A DNA stretch of 64,000 nucleotides from Anaerolineaceae bacterium. GTDB taxonomy: Bacteria > Chloroflexota > Anaerolineae > Anaerolineales > Anaerolineaceae. This document shows, in pieces, positions 1 to 8,556 of this stretch. The notes under the pieces were generated by a model. It was not told the DNA's origin. It was given only the letters and a program-made list of their open reading frames with translations, and did not search any database. The stretch's first letter is position 1. Every line of letters begins with the position of its first letter. Where the stretch lies: contig JAENZI010000001.1 of the NCBI GenBank assembly GCA_016841365.1, positions 62,001 to 126,000 of the forward strand, in the 5' to 3' direction. The position numbers and the translations under genes are program-made.

Positions 1-6
1 AAAATT

Positions 7-43
7 CTCGCTGACCGGGTGAGGGGGGCACCCGGCCAGCGAG
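7..43 (-). terminator. Strong hairpin, probable terminator of the sigma-factor operon
   Basis: Two 7-bp arms (7-13 with 37-43, and 15-21 with 29-35) stack with a single A/C mismatch around a 7-base loop, giving a nearly perfect 15-position stem. On the minus strand the hairpin is followed by AATTTT up to the window edge. It lies about 70 bases downstream of the last minus-strand gene of the operon, so terminator is the simplest reading; the T-tract is short and may continue outside the window. Confidence 0.65.
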
Positions 44-114
44 TAATTGTATTAAACCACTTATATTGTGAAATGTCAACGAATTAGTTTATACAATTTT
101 AATTTTCTTGCGTT

Positions 115-966
115 TTATTCCTCATGTGTCAGTGTGACGTTGCCAACGGCGATATCGAGGTTGATGGTGAGGGTATAGCCTTCGACCATGGTGGTATAGG
201 TGTCATCCGTCACCAGCCAGGTGCCCTTGGTGTTGATGTTGCTAATGGTACCCTCGTTATTGACCACAGCCCTGGTGGCCGCCGGCACAATGATCTTTAG
301 GTTGCTGACGCCTGCTTTGATGTTGACGACAACATCGCGGGAGAGGGTGCCGCCGAAATCAAGGGTGTAGTCTCCTGCACCGGCTGAAATGGTCATCTCC
401 TGAAAGTTGGCATTTGCCAACCCATAAAGTTCTGCAGAGGAAGCGCCTGTGGTAAAGATGAACTCATCCATCAAGGCAGGGTTGGGGAGGTCAAACCGGA
501 TGGTTGTGTCGCTCGCACCCTGAACAACCTTGAGATTGGTCAATTGCAGACCGGAGAAATCGAAGGTGTTTTCGCTTGCGCCGCCCTCGATCGCCAGGTT
601 GAGGGGCACCTGGTTTGTCACATACAGCTCCCAGTTGTTGATGATATCGCCGGTGGGGATGCCGGAGATCCGGTAAGGATTGACCTGCTTGATGGCAAAG
701 TGATTGCTGCTGCGAGTGAATTCTGGCTCCCATTGTTCAACATTATAGGTGATGGTGCCATTCACCAGGCCCTCAGCGCCAGGGGAAAGTGAGAATTTCC
801 CGCCAGACATCTGAAATTCAAGCTCAGCCTCACCGCTGTCTGCAGGCAGCGGTTCATTGATCATCACGATCTGGTTGTCGATGGTTTCCATCTGTACGTT
901 TTGAATTGAACAAGCAAAGCTTGCAAATATCAGTGCGATCAACATAAAGATCACTTGTTTTTTCAT
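115..966 (-). CDS. Lipoprotein with toast-rack / LiaF-like beta domain
   Basis: A 283-residue exported lipoprotein. The N-terminus is a lipoprotein signal: basic MKK, a hydrophobic stretch, then the lipobox FASFAC with the acylated Cys near residue 19. The rest is rich in beta strands with repeated Gly/Ala-Gly turns (for example GAGDYTLDFGG), as in the toast-rack N-terminal and DUF2154/LiaF-like families found in envelope-stress proteins. It is the last gene of a minus-strand operon with an ECF sigma factor, an anti-sigma factor and a bactofilin-like protein, so it may be a surface sensor or structural part of that response. The family assignment is by strand pattern and is moderate; the role is inference. 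Confidence 0.7.
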   Translation of the reverse strand: MKKQVIFMLIALIFASFACSIQNVQMETIDNQIVMINEPLPADSGEAELEFQMSGGKFSLSPGAEGLVNGTITYNVEQWEPEFTRSSNHFAIKQVNPYRISGIPTGDIINNWELYVTNQVPLNLAIEGGASENTFDFSGLQLTNLKVVQGASDTTIRFDLPNPALMDEFIFTTGASSAELYGLANANFQEMTISAGAGDYTLDFGGTLSRDVVVNIKAGVSNLKIIVPAATRAVVNNEGTISNINTKGTWLVTDDTYTTMVEGYTLTINLDIAVGNVTLTHEE

Positions 967-1019
967 TTTTCTCTCCTGCTCCTATTGGTTACCTGTAAAG
1001 CTGGTCAATTTTACCAAAT

Positions 1020-2162
1020 TTAAGCGTTTTCATCTTCACTGTCATCACTGGCGTCCTCAATACTTTCAGCGCCATCCGTAGAAGGAACCTCTGGGGGTTC
1101 ATTTTGTGGTTCTTCTGCAGGTGGGGGACTAATCACTGCGGCATCTTCAGCCTTCGATTTTGTTCCATCAACCAGCACTTCTTGCTGTGGTTTTTGACGC
1201 ATTTGACCGCGTGGGTAGGACTGTGTGCCGAATAAAGTTACTACAGCCATCCCCAGGCTGAACAGCATGGCCGCAAAAATCGGGATCCACCCAATGCAGG
1301 GGATAAACTCCAGGCCGGCAGCGACCAGAAAGAGCACGAGGTTGCCGAGCACGGCTGAAAGGACGGGATGCCATTTCGTTTTGAAGAGATCCTCAGCCAT
1401 TCTTTTCCCAAGCTCATAGCCGAGCACCAGCCATCCGGTGATAATCCCGATGCCGGTGATCATTAATGCCAGAATCGCAACTGGGATCAGGCAGATGGTG
1501 ATGGCCAGAAGGACACTTCCGATGAGGACGACCAGCAAGGTCAGCGCGCCATAGCCTAAGATGTGCCAGGGTTCTGCCCTCAATGCAGCAGCCATGGTAT
1601 CAGATGATTTTGGCATGATCAGCAGTAAAAGTGCCGAAAGGGCGAGCATGACAAATAGTGTTGCAATACCCCTGCCGATCCTGTTAATGATGGGGACGAA
1701 ACGGACCTGGGTTGTGCGGTGGGGCATCGACCAGAATGTGGGGATGTTGATGTTCTCCATAGGTGCTGACCAGCTCTCGATGATATCTCCCTGAACTTGT
1801 GCGCCGGGTTTTTGTTTGACATAACTGGCTGGAGACACTAAATCACCATTGATGATGGCATGTTCTTCGAGTGTGACGGTTCCGCCGATCACGGTCAGGT
1901 TGCCTTCGATGATGCCGTCGATATCTACCAGGCCGCCAACGACAAACATATCGCCGTTGACGGTGGCATTTTGTTCAATTGCCACGACGCCCCCAATCAC
2001 ATTTAAGTTGCCGTCGAGGATGCGGCCGCTTTCTAATGTGTAGGATGACCCAAAAATGTTGCGGTCATCGGGTATCGGTGAGGCGGAAACATTGCTGGGT
2101 AACGCCAAACAGATTACCATAACGAGTGTGAATGCCAGAGCGAAATTTCTTAAGTGTTTCAT
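1020..2162 (-). CDS. Membrane protein with bactofilin-like polymer-forming domain
   Basis: A 380-residue protein in three parts. A signal peptide (residues 1-27, ending SNVSA) is followed by a right-handed beta repeat of about 100 residues. In this repeat short Gly-Asn/Asp turns recur every 17-18 residues (NLNVIGG, DMFVVGG, NLTVIGG), the signature of polymer-forming bactofilin-type domains. The middle holds about four to five hydrophobic helices (residues 165-325) and the C-terminus is an acidic Pro/Glu/Asp tail. Start ATG overlaps the anti-sigma stop codon (ATGA), so the two are translationally coupled. Secreted bactofilin-like domains joined to membrane helices often occur beside sigma/anti-sigma pairs; here it is probably an envelope-stress effector. 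Exact function unknown. Confidence 0.75.
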   Translation of the reverse strand: MKHLRNFALAFTLVMVICLALPSNVSASPIPDDRNIFGSSYTLESGRILDGNLNVIGGVVAIEQNATVNGDMFVVGGLVDIDGIIEGNLTVIGGTVTLEEHAIINGDLVSPASYVKQKPGAQVQGDIIESWSAPMENINIPTFWSMPHRTTQVRFVPIINRIGRGIATLFVMLALSALLLLIMPKSSDTMAAALRAEPWHILGYGALTLLVVLIGSVLLAITICLIPVAILALMITGIGIITGWLVLGYELGKRMAEDLFKTKWHPVLSAVLGNLVLFLVAAGLEFIPCIGWIPIFAAMLFSLGMAVVTLFGTQSYPRGQMRQKPQQEVLVDGTKSKAEDAAVISPPPAEEPQNEPPEVPSTDGAESIEDASDDSEDENA

Positions 2163-2710
2163 TTGATTGTTACTCCTTCTTGCACAGGGCTAAATAGTTT
2201 ATACATTGAACCGAGCCATGTGATGAACAACGCGCCCAGCGCTGCCAGCATGCCGACCCCACAGGTAATAATGATTGGAAGTATGATGGGGAAATTCTTG
2301 ATAAAAGCTGTTGAAACGGTCCAGATCTTGTTGACGCGAACCGCAAATAGGCTAAAATTGGCAATCACCTGGCTCATTTCATAGAACATGTTTCTTGAAG
2401 CCTGGTTGTAGATTATCAATACCAGTGCGATGATCCCAGCCAGGAAAAACAATCCAAGGGTGAACAGCCACATTTTTTGTTGTTGACGTTGTTTTTCACG
2501 AAGAGCTAACCTGTTGTGCCAGCGCTGAGTGAACCCTGGTGCGGGTTCAAGGGTCTGGCTGATGGCAATCGTTTCGCTGATCTCCATCCAGGCGTTTGAG
2601 ATGGTGCTGCAATCTTCGCATCCCTCAAGATGTATTTCAAGCGCCTGTTGTTGGTCAGGCTCTAAGGGTTCGTCAGATAAAATCCAATTTTCAAAAGGCT
2701 GGTGACTCAT
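2159..2710 (-). CDS. Anti-sigma factor with zinc-finger (ZAS-type) N-terminus and two membrane helices
   Basis: A 183-residue protein. Residues 25-38 contain H-x3-C-x2-C (HLEGCEDC), the zinc-binding motif of anti-sigma factors that hold ECF sigma factors inactive at the membrane. Two hydrophobic helices follow (about 80-103 and 144-168), separated by a short outside loop. The gene overlaps the end of the sigma gene by 20 bases and the start of the bactofilin-like gene by 4 bases, fixing it as the middle of one operon. Signal sensed is unknown; proteolysis of the anti-sigma factor is the usual release mechanism in this family but cannot be seen here. Confidence 0.85.
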   Translation of the reverse strand: MSHQPFENWILSDEPLEPDQQQALEIHLEGCEDCSTISNAWMEISETIAISQTLEPAPGFTQRWHNRLALREKQRQQQKMWLFTLGLFFLAGIIALVLIIYNQASRNMFYEMSQVIANFSLFAVRVNKIWTVSTAFIKNFPIILPIIITCGVGMLAALGALFITWLGSMYKLFSPVQEGVTIK

Positions 2711-3287
2711 GCGTCCTCCTCTTTTTTACAGATTCGCTGTCAGGGCTTGCCGCCCATGCTTCAGCAAGTGCTCTGCGGGCACGAAATAAACGGCTTTTGA
2801 CTGCACTGACTGTCAGATCCAGCGACTCCGCAATTTCGACTTCCGAATACTCGTGCCAGTAACGCAAGACGATTGCCGCCCGATCGGTAGGTTTGAGTGT
2901 CATCAAGGTGTTCTGAATCCGTTTTTCCTTTTCATTTTGCCGTAATTCCCTTTCTGGGTTCGGTGCGTTGTTGTCGGCGATGATTTCTGCGGGCAACACA
3001 TCTGTTGAAACAGTCGCCAGGCGCCGCTTACGCATCTGGTCAATACAGTAGTGCGAAGCAATTGAGAGCAACCATGTGGCAAATGAGCGGGTGGGATCGA
3101 ATTTTTTAAGGTTGGTATAAGCCCTGATGAAGCTCTCCTGTGCAGCGTCTTCTGCATCGTTGCTGTTGCCGAGCATGCGATAGCATACGCTGAAGACAGG
3201 TTTCCGATAAGCGTCCACCAAAAACCCAAATGCTGTTTGATTGCCTTGCAGAGCCTGTTCGATCCAGCGTGCTTCTTGCTCGCTCAA
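2691..3287 (-). CDS. RNA polymerase sigma factor, ECF (sigma-70 family, SigW/RpoE type)
   Basis: A 198-residue ECF sigma factor. Region 2 carries ...SVCYRMLGNSNDAEDAAQE... followed by RAYTNLKKFDP and SFATWLLSIA, and region 4 carries LKPTDRAAIVLRYWHEYSEVE and LTVSAVKSRLFRARR, the helix-turn-helix that reads the -35 element. The start is a TTG preceded by AAGGAGA at a spacing of five bases; no better ATG exists upstream of region 2. It heads an operon with its anti-sigma factor, a bactofilin-like protein and a lipoprotein. It probably activates its own promoter in the roughly 200-base upstream gap, where I could not pick out a confident ECF-type promoter by eye. Confidence 0.92.
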   Translation of the reverse strand: MSEQEARWIEQALQGNQTAFGFLVDAYRKPVFSVCYRMLGNSNDAEDAAQESFIRAYTNLKKFDPTRSFATWLLSIASHYCIDQMRKRRLATVSTDVLPAEIIADNNAPNPERELRQNEKEKRIQNTLMTLKPTDRAAIVLRYWHEYSEVEIAESLDLTVSAVKSRLFRARRALAEAWAASPDSESVKKRRTHESPAF

Positions 3288-3499
3288 ATTGTCTCCTTGC
3301 TTTTCCTCTATATTGATATACGGTAAATTTGGATTAAAGTTGCACCAAGTCGGGAATCTATTACACGCGAGTAGTGAATTAATTATAAATCAAGCAGATT
3401 GGGCTAGTAGAACGGTAAGCGATCATTGCTTATTTTAATCAATCAATGATGGTGTCCTTCAAGTTGTTGGCCCCCTGTAACCTCAAGCTGCTATGGTGC

Positions 3500-4135
3500 T
3501 CAGAACACCATTTCTTCCCGTCCGCTTAGCTTTTCCTGGATGCGCTGAACAACAATATCCAGATGCTGGGCTTTGTGGACGAAGTCGAGGTCGTCACTCC
3601 GTATTGTGAGCACGGGGCAGAGATCAAACCCTTGAATCCATTCTTCGTAAAACTGGTCAAGTAGTCCGAGATACGCTTCGTCAATCCCCGTTTCAATGTT
3701 CCTGGCTCGTCGTCTGATCCGTTCCATCAGGACGGGTACAGGCGCTTGCAGGTGGATCAGCAGGTCGGGTTTGGGGAGGTGCTGGATGATCAGGTCATAC
3801 AAGCGCAAATAGGCGTGAAAGTCTCTTTCGGTCATGTTGCCCATGTGGTGAAGCGCTCGAGCGAAGATGTGCGCATCTTCATAGATGCTGCGGTCAATAA
3901 TGGCTGATTCGGCGATTTGGGATAAATGGATATGTTGTTCTGCGCGGTGCCCGAGGAAGTAGATTTGCAGGTGAAAGGACCAATCCTTCATGCTCTCATA
4001 AAAATCAGGCAGGTAAGGGTTGTCAACGACAGATTCATAGGCTGTCATCCAACCCAACCTTTCACCGATGCGGTCGGTCAGTGATGTTTTACCGGCGCCG
4101 ATATTTCCCGCCATCAGGATCAAGCGTTTCGTCAT
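3500..4135 (-). CDS. Deoxynucleoside kinase (dGK/dAK/dCK family)
   Basis: A 211-residue kinase phosphorylating deoxynucleosides to monophosphates for DNA-precursor salvage. Visible motifs: P-loop GNIGAGKTS at residues 10-18; DRSIYEDAHIFA, the D/E-R-S motif of the family; and a lid-like basic segment ERIRRRAR before the C-terminal helices. Length fits the roughly 200-220 residues of bacterial dAK/dGK enzymes. Which base it prefers cannot be decided from sequence alone. It lies upstream of no other salvage gene here, but a thymidine kinase and a hypoxanthine phosphoribosyltransferase are in the same window at 29.1-30.3 kb. Confidence 0.85.
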   Translation of the reverse strand: MTKRLILMAGNIGAGKTSLTDRIGERLGWMTAYESVVDNPYLPDFYESMKDWSFHLQIYFLGHRAEQHIHLSQIAESAIIDRSIYEDAHIFARALHHMGNMTERDFHAYLRLYDLIIQHLPKPDLLIHLQAPVPVLMERIRRRARNIETGIDEAYLGLLDQFYEEWIQGFDLCPVLTIRSDDLDFVHKAQHLDIVVQRIQEKLSGREEMVF

Positions 4136-4181
4136 GAGAGGCGTCCCTTCTTTATGGCTTGTGGAGTATCAACAATAATTT

Positions 4182-5006
4182 TTAGGCGGTTAGATTGCGT
4201 TTCAGGAAGAGCCGCACCATGGTGAGGTAGGGTTGATACTGCTCATACCGCACACAATGCCCGGCGGCGCTGATATGGCCAAATTCACCTTTGTGAAGGC
4301 GTTCAATCGCTTCCACACCCAGTTCAGGGGTGACAATGGCGCCCCTTTCGTTGTCTCCAGTGATGATCAGCGTGGGCACCTTGATGGCTTTTACCTGCTC
4401 GCGCCAATCCGTGTTATCAATGTGTAAGTGGTCAAAAACTGCCGGGTCCAAATCCAGTTTTGACTGTGCCCACTCTGGCAAAATGGCTTCTTCCCAGTTA
4501 GGCGCGGATTTATGCTGGCTTTTGATCAATTCTTTGGCAGTTTTCTGTTTGGCGGCGATGTTCTGCTTCTTCCACTCTTGCATGGTTGCCTTCATTTCTT
4601 TATCACTGACGGCTTTATCCATCCAGGGCGGGTCTTCGAGAATGAGCACAGAAAGCAGGTCTGGATATTTTGACGCAAAACCAGCCGCTGTTGCTGCGCC
4701 CATGGAGTGCCCCATGATGCCGGGTTTCTCTAATTTAAGTTCATCAATCAGGTCGCGCAGGTCTTCAATCAGGTCAAACCGTTTGTCCGGGTCTATCCGG
4801 GAGGATTTCCCATGGCCGTATGCATCATACATGATCAGGTCGTAATTGGCTTCTAGATCAGCAGCCAACTGATGCCAGCATAGGCCATTGTCTGTCAAAC
4901 CGTGGGCGAGGATCAGGGTGGGTTTATCGCCCTGCCCGGTTCGGGTGTAAAAAAGTTCAATTCCATCATTAACGATGACAGTATTTTGTGTCCATTCTTG
5001 TTTCAT
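4182..5006 (-). CDS. Alpha/beta hydrolase
   Basis: A 274-residue cytosolic alpha/beta-hydrolase. The oxyanion-hole strand LILAHGLTDN, the nucleophile elbow GHSMG (Ser about 98), a late acid in ITGDNE and the catalytic His in AAGHCVRYE are all present in order. The cap region (residues about 130-195) is rich in Lys and Glu helices. Start ATG at 5006 is preceded by GGAGG with eight-base spacing. Substrate is unknown; the family covers esterases, epoxide hydrolases and haloperoxidase-like enzymes. It appears monocistronic, being separated from nrdJ by a terminator. Confidence 0.8.
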   Translation of the reverse strand: MKQEWTQNTVIVNDGIELFYTRTGQGDKPTLILAHGLTDNGLCWHQLAADLEANYDLIMYDAYGHGKSSRIDPDKRFDLIEDLRDLIDELKLEKPGIMGHSMGAATAAGFASKYPDLLSVLILEDPPWMDKAVSDKEMKATMQEWKKQNIAAKQKTAKELIKSQHKSAPNWEEAILPEWAQSKLDLDPAVFDHLHIDNTDWREQVKAIKVPTLIITGDNERGAIVTPELGVEAIERLHKGEFGHISAAGHCVRYEQYQPYLTMVRLFLKRNLTA

Positions 5007-5043
5007 CAGTTTTTACCTCCGAGGTTCACAATTGATTGACCTA

Positions 5044-5074
5044 ATTATACATAAAGACCTATTATTTTTGGCAA
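5044..5074 (-). promoter_or_regulatory. Possible promoter of the alpha/beta hydrolase gene
   Basis: On the minus strand a perfect -10 TATAAT (5044-5049) lies about 40 bases before the hydrolase start. The only -35-like hexamer, TTGCCA (5069-5074), is at a long 19-base spacing, so confidence is limited. Confidence 0.4.
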
Positions 5075-5152
5075 GAATTATGTTCTTATGCCCTTCATTC
5101 TAATATCATACCACTCACTGAAGCCATCCTGTAGAATACTTGGTGGTTAAGT

Positions 5153-5181
5153 AAAAAAAAGGGCAAGATGATCTCGCCCTT
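5153..5181 (-). terminator. Intrinsic terminator after nrdJ
   Basis: On the minus strand the arms AAGGGC and GCCCTT (5176-5181 with 5159-5164), extended inside by AGAT/ATCT, are followed by a run of eight T. It sits 20 bases after the nrdJ stop codon. Confidence 0.85.
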
Positions 5182-5201
5182 ATCGTTGGATTAATACTGG
5201 T

Positions 5202-7778
5202 TTAGCATTCGCTATAACCACAGCTATAGCATTTTCGGCATCCCTCTTCATTGATGAAGGATGCCATACCGCATTCCGGGCAGAGTTCACCGATCTGGCG
5301 GGTGGCATTGCTTTCTGAACTTTCAAGATCGGCAAAGGGCAGCGTGAGTGCATCACTGGAGATATTTTCCTGCGGTGTTTCCTCTTCCCACTGCCGGCTG
5401 AAGAGATAGTCATACAGGGCTTTGGCTATTCCATCAGGAAGCGAACGGATCCGGTTTGCGCCAAACCCCAAAGACCGTCCGCCGCCAATGCCAGCCAGTT
5501 GGTCAATCACGGTTTTCAGCCGCTTACGCGGTTCGATCGGTGATGCGATGCGCAAAACGTATGAAATCAACCTGCCAATTGCCTCAGAATGGGCTGCGGT
5601 TTCAGAGCCGGCTTTGGCAGCGGTAATAAAGACTTCAAAGGGTTGGTTTCCGCCGTTTTCATTGACAGTCACGAAAGTTTTGCCAAGCGGGGTTTCAATG
5701 GAATAAGTGAAGCCCTTAAGATACTGGGGGCGGGGTTTTTTAGTTTCAAGCCAAATCGGCAGTTGCCCAGTTGTTGGCTTTTGGTCGTTTACAGAATCTG
5801 TTTTTTCTGCCGCTGTATTCTGTGTTTCGAGCACCACCTGTTCGCGGGAACCTGTCACATAGACTGTGATACCTTTGCAACCTAACTTCCAGGCGAGCAG
5901 GTAAGCATCGGCGACATCTTGTGGTGTTGCATCGGCTGGGAAGTTAATGGTTTTGCTCAAGCTGTTGTCTACAAAGGCTTGCAATGCTGCCTGCATACGG
6001 ACGTGTTCTTCGGCTGTGATATCGGAAGAGACAGCAAACACGTTTTGGATGGTTTTAGGCAAATCATCAATGTTCTGGCAGGTGCCCGTTTTCATGACTT
6101 CGCTGATGATTTCTTCGCGCACATCCGGTTCGATGTTTGCGCTTTCGAGCGCTTTTTGAAATTGCGGGCTGACATAATTGAGCTGCAGATCTTTACCGTT
6201 GTCGTTAACGTGGCGGATGTATGCCAGGGCAAACACGGGCTCGCATCCATAACCTTCACAACCTGCCACGGTGGCGATAGTGCCGGTAGGGGCAATGGTT
6301 GTTTGTGCTGCGTTCCTGATGCCAAATCGTTTGATATCTTCAACGATATCCTGCCAGTTGACCTCTGGGCGATTGTAATTGTGCTTATATTTTGAGATCG
6401 GCTTTGGCGGCTGCCAAGTGAGGTTTTGGGGATCGTAAATGCTGCTTTTGGTGGCTGGGAAAGCCCCGCGCTGTCTTGCCAGCTCAATGCTGGTGCGCAT
6501 GGCATGGTAGCGGATGAATTCCATCACCTGTGCAGCGAATTCCTGTCCTTCATCGCTGCCGTAGCGGATCTGGACGTGGTAGAGCAAATCCGCCAACCCC
6601 ATTATCCCCAATCCGATGCGGCGTGCACGTTTTGCCGCCTCCTCAAGCTGGGAGACAGCCGGCACATAGGCATTGGCATCCACCACATCATCCAGGAAGA
6701 TTGTGGCGGTTTCAACAGTTTTTCGCAGTTCTTCCCAATCAACGCTGCGATCTTCTCCAAAATGTTCAGCCAGATTGATTGAAGCCAGGCAGCAGTTTTC
6801 ATAAGGGCCGAGCCATTGTTCACCACACGGGTTAGTGGACTCAAGCCGATAGAGATGGGGAACGGGGTTATCGCGGTTGGCCGCATCGATAAATAGCATT
6901 CCCGGTTCGCCGTTGTGGTGAGCTTGTTTGACAATCTGGTCAAAGAGCTCGCGCGCTCTGACGACCTTGTGGGTTTTGATAGGGAACCCTTGTTTGACGG
7001 CATCTTCAAAGTCACCATTGAAGTCCTGGTAATTGGGGGAGGTTTCATCCGGGAAGCGCAAAGGCCAATCTTCATCGGCTTCGACCGCTTGCATAAATGC
7101 ATCGGTGATACCGACGGAGATATTGAAGTTTGTGATCGCGTTTTCGTCCGTTTTGCTGTGGATGAACGCCTCGATATCCGGGTGATCCACACGCAGCACA
7201 CCCATATTTGCACCGCGACGGGTGCCACCCTGAGCGATCTCACCGAAGGCTTTATCGTACACGCGCAGGAAGCCGACTGGGCCTGTCGCTTGACCGGCTG
7301 ATTTACGCACGCGAGAACCGCTTGGACGTAAGCGGGAGAAGCTGAAACCGTTGCCGCCGCCGGTTTGCTGAATGAGGGCAGCATTTCTTAAGGTCGAAAA
7401 TATGCCATCCTCCTTGCGTCCCATATCATCGGAGATCGGGAGCACAAAACATGCTGCCAATTGCCCGAGAGGTGTACCGGCACCAGTAAAAGTGGGGGAG
7501 TTGGGGAAGAACTTTTTGGAGGTTAACAAGTGGTAGAAATCTTTCGCACGCTGCTCTACATCCTGATCAAAGGCTTCTTCTGCCTTGGCGACATGATAAG
7601 CCACCCGCCAAAACATTTCTTCCACGGTTTCTTGAGGTGTGCCATCTTTTGCCTTGCGGAGGTAGCGGCGGGTGAGCACGGCGCGGGAATTATCGCTGAG
7701 GTCAATGACTGGCAAGTCATCGGGCATCGTTGGGGTTGGCAAAAAGCCTGTGTCTTTGTTGTTGTCTTTTTCGGCCAT
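5202..7778 (-). CDS. nrdJ: Adenosylcobalamin-dependent (class II) ribonucleotide reductase
   Basis: An 858-residue class II ribonucleotide reductase making deoxynucleotides with coenzyme B12 instead of oxygen or an iron cofactor. Seen: the redox Cys in [13 protein letters not shown]; the loop [17 protein letters not shown]; the active-site segment STNPCGEQ with CCLASINL just after; [16 protein letters not shown]; and a C-terminal zinc-ribbon-like tail with CPECG and [12 protein letters not shown] carrying the shuttle cysteines. I choose ATG at 7778 (MAEKDNN), which has AAAGGAG six bases upstream; the longer reading to 7859 would run into nrdR. It follows nrdR by 25 bases in one transcript, the usual pairing of repressor and target. 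B12 dependence fits an anaerobe or microaerobe. Confidence 0.95.
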   Translation of the reverse strand: MAEKDNNKDTGFLPTPTMPDDLPVIDLSDNSRAVLTRRYLRKAKDGTPQETVEEMFWRVAYHVAKAEEAFDQDVEQRAKDFYHLLTSKKFFPNSPTFTGAGTPLGQLAACFVLPISDDMGRKEDGIFSTLRNAALIQQTGGGNGFSFSRLRPSGSRVRKSAGQATGPVGFLRVYDKAFGEIAQGGTRRGANMGVLRVDHPDIEAFIHSKTDENAITNFNISVGITDAFMQAVEADEDWPLRFPDETSPNYQDFNGDFEDAVKQGFPIKTHKVVRARELFDQIVKQAHHNGEPGMLFIDAANRDNPVPHLYRLESTNPCGEQWLGPYENCCLASINLAEHFGEDRSVDWEELRKTVETATIFLDDVVDANAYVPAVSQLEEAAKRARRIGLGIMGLADLLYHVQIRYGSDEGQEFAAQVMEFIRYHAMRTSIELARQRGAFPATKSSIYDPQNLTWQPPKPISKYKHNYNRPEVNWQDIVEDIKRFGIRNAAQTTIAPTGTIATVAGCEGYGCEPVFALAYIRHVNDNGKDLQLNYVSPQFQKALESANIEPDVREEIISEVMKTGTCQNIDDLPKTIQNVFAVSSDITAEEHVRMQAALQAFVDNSLSKTINFPADATPQDVADAYLLAWKLGCKGITVYVTGSREQVVLETQNTAAEKTDSVNDQKPTTGQLPIWLETKKPRPQYLKGFTYSIETPLGKTFVTVNENGGNQPFEVFITAAKAGSETAAHSEAIGRLISYVLRIASPIEPRKRLKTVIDQLAGIGGGRSLGFGANRIRSLPDGIAKALYDYLFSRQWEEETPQENISSDALTLPFADLESSESNATRQIGELCPECGMASFINEEGCRKCYSCGYSEC

Positions 7779-7803
7779 GAATAACTCCTTTGAGGGTCTA
7801 CGA

Positions 7804-8259
7804 CTAAGATTCTTCGGATAATAAATGGTCAATTTCGGTTCGAATGGATTGGAGGTCATCTAACTGTAAATAGACGGTTGCGTAACGGATGTAAGCAACA
7901 TGATCCAGCTCTTTTAATCCCTGGATGGCCATATCACCGATCACGCGGGAGGAGACTTCCGCCTTCCCGATCCGCTGAAGGGTTGATTCGATTTCGCCGA
8001 TCAGCCGTTCGATATCCGCTGCGGAAACTGGTCTTTTGGTGCAGGCGATCCTGATGCCGTGCATCAGCTTATCCCGGTTGAATTCTTCCCGGGTGCCATC
8101 CTGCTTGATCACCAGTGGTGTCGCTAAGATAGGTCGTTCAATGGTGCTGAACCTTTCGCCGCATTTCAGGCATTCTCTTCGCCGGCGGATTCCCCCGGTT
8201 GCGTTTTTGGTGGTATCGACTACTTTAGATTTGTCATGCTGACAAAAAGGACAATACAT
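7804..8259 (-). CDS. nrdR: Transcriptional repressor of ribonucleotide reductase genes, NrdR
   Basis: A 151-residue NrdR, starting at the conserved MYCPFC; the reading frame is open further upstream but those residues are not NrdR-like and the conserved zinc ribbon begins at this ATG. The zinc ribbon has CPFC (residues 3-6) and CLKCGERF (about 31-38), followed by an ATP-cone domain ([10 protein letters not shown] onward) that senses ATP/dATP. NrdR represses RNR operons when dATP is high. It is first in the operon with nrdJ, so it should control its own transcription; I did not see a clear pair of NrdR boxes at the promoter, so the operator remains unplaced. Confidence 0.95.
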   Translation of the reverse strand: MYCPFCQHDKSKVVDTTKNATGGIRRRRECLKCGERFSTIERPILATPLVIKQDGTREEFNRDKLMHGIRIACTKRPVSAADIERLIGEIESTLQRIGKAEVSSRVIGDMAIQGLKELDHVAYIRYATVYLQLDDLQSIRTEIDHLLSEES

Positions 8260-8293
8260 ATAGAAACCCTTCTGATACTTGGTGCGAATTTCT

Positions 8294-8333
8294 GAGCAAC
8301 GACCCCCAGATGTGGGGGTTAGGTGAATTGCTC
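8294..8333 (-). promoter_or_regulatory. Two-tier hairpin in the nrdR-nrdJ 5' leader
   Basis: In transcript sense an outer stem GAGCAA/UUGCUC (8328-8333 with 8294-8299) encloses an asymmetric internal loop (8 and 2 bases) and an inner 7-bp stem ACCCCCA/UGGGGGU (8313-8319 with 8302-8308) with a 4-base loop. It lies between the promoter and the nrdR start codon, which leaves about 35 bases to the ATG. The leader is about 90 bases, too short for a standard cobalamin riboswitch. Possible RNA regulatory element; function unknown. Confidence 0.5.
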
Positions 8334-8357
8334 CCCCTACCTGTAAGGATACGTTCC

Positions 8358-8386
8358 ATTGTAACACAGAAGAATTATGTATTCAA
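8358..8386 (-). promoter_or_regulatory. Promoter of nrdR-nrdJ
   Basis: Minus-strand -35 TTGAAT (8381-8386) and -10 TACAAT (8358-8363) with a 17-base spacer and a TG one base before the -10 (extended -10). It places the start of transcription about 90 bases upstream of nrdR. Confidence 0.75.
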
Positions 8387-8492
8387 CGAAAAACAGGTGC
8401 TTATCCTTAAAATATCGGGAAAAATGTAATATTTTAACGTAGGCTGGTTGAGAGGTGTTTATTAAATTATTGTCTTTATCTTGCGATAGACA

Positions 8493-8539
8493 AAGAAAAG
8501 ACCCTGGGCTGAATTTAGCTTCGGGCAGGGTCTTTTCTT
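8493..8539 (-). terminator. Terminator after the MscS-type channel gene
   Basis: A perfect 14-bp stem (8493-8506 with 8526-8539) containing AGACCCTG/CAGGGTCT encloses a 19-base loop that can fold further. On the minus strand the T-rich 3' arm is followed by TGTCT. It lies 18 bases past the channel gene stop. Because the arms are A/T-rich at their ends, it could work in both directions. Confidence 0.8.
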
Positions 8540-8556
8540 GATCTTTTTTTATTGTG

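Noticed and set aside
6602-7384. Alternate minus-strand frame of 260 codons inside nrdJ
   Set aside because: Second-frame reading of conserved ribonucleotide reductase sequence, Arg/Ser-rich and not protein-like.
8259-8363. Cobalamin riboswitch before nrdR-nrdJ
   Set aside because: Leader of about 90 bases is too short and I see no B12-box-like conserved core.
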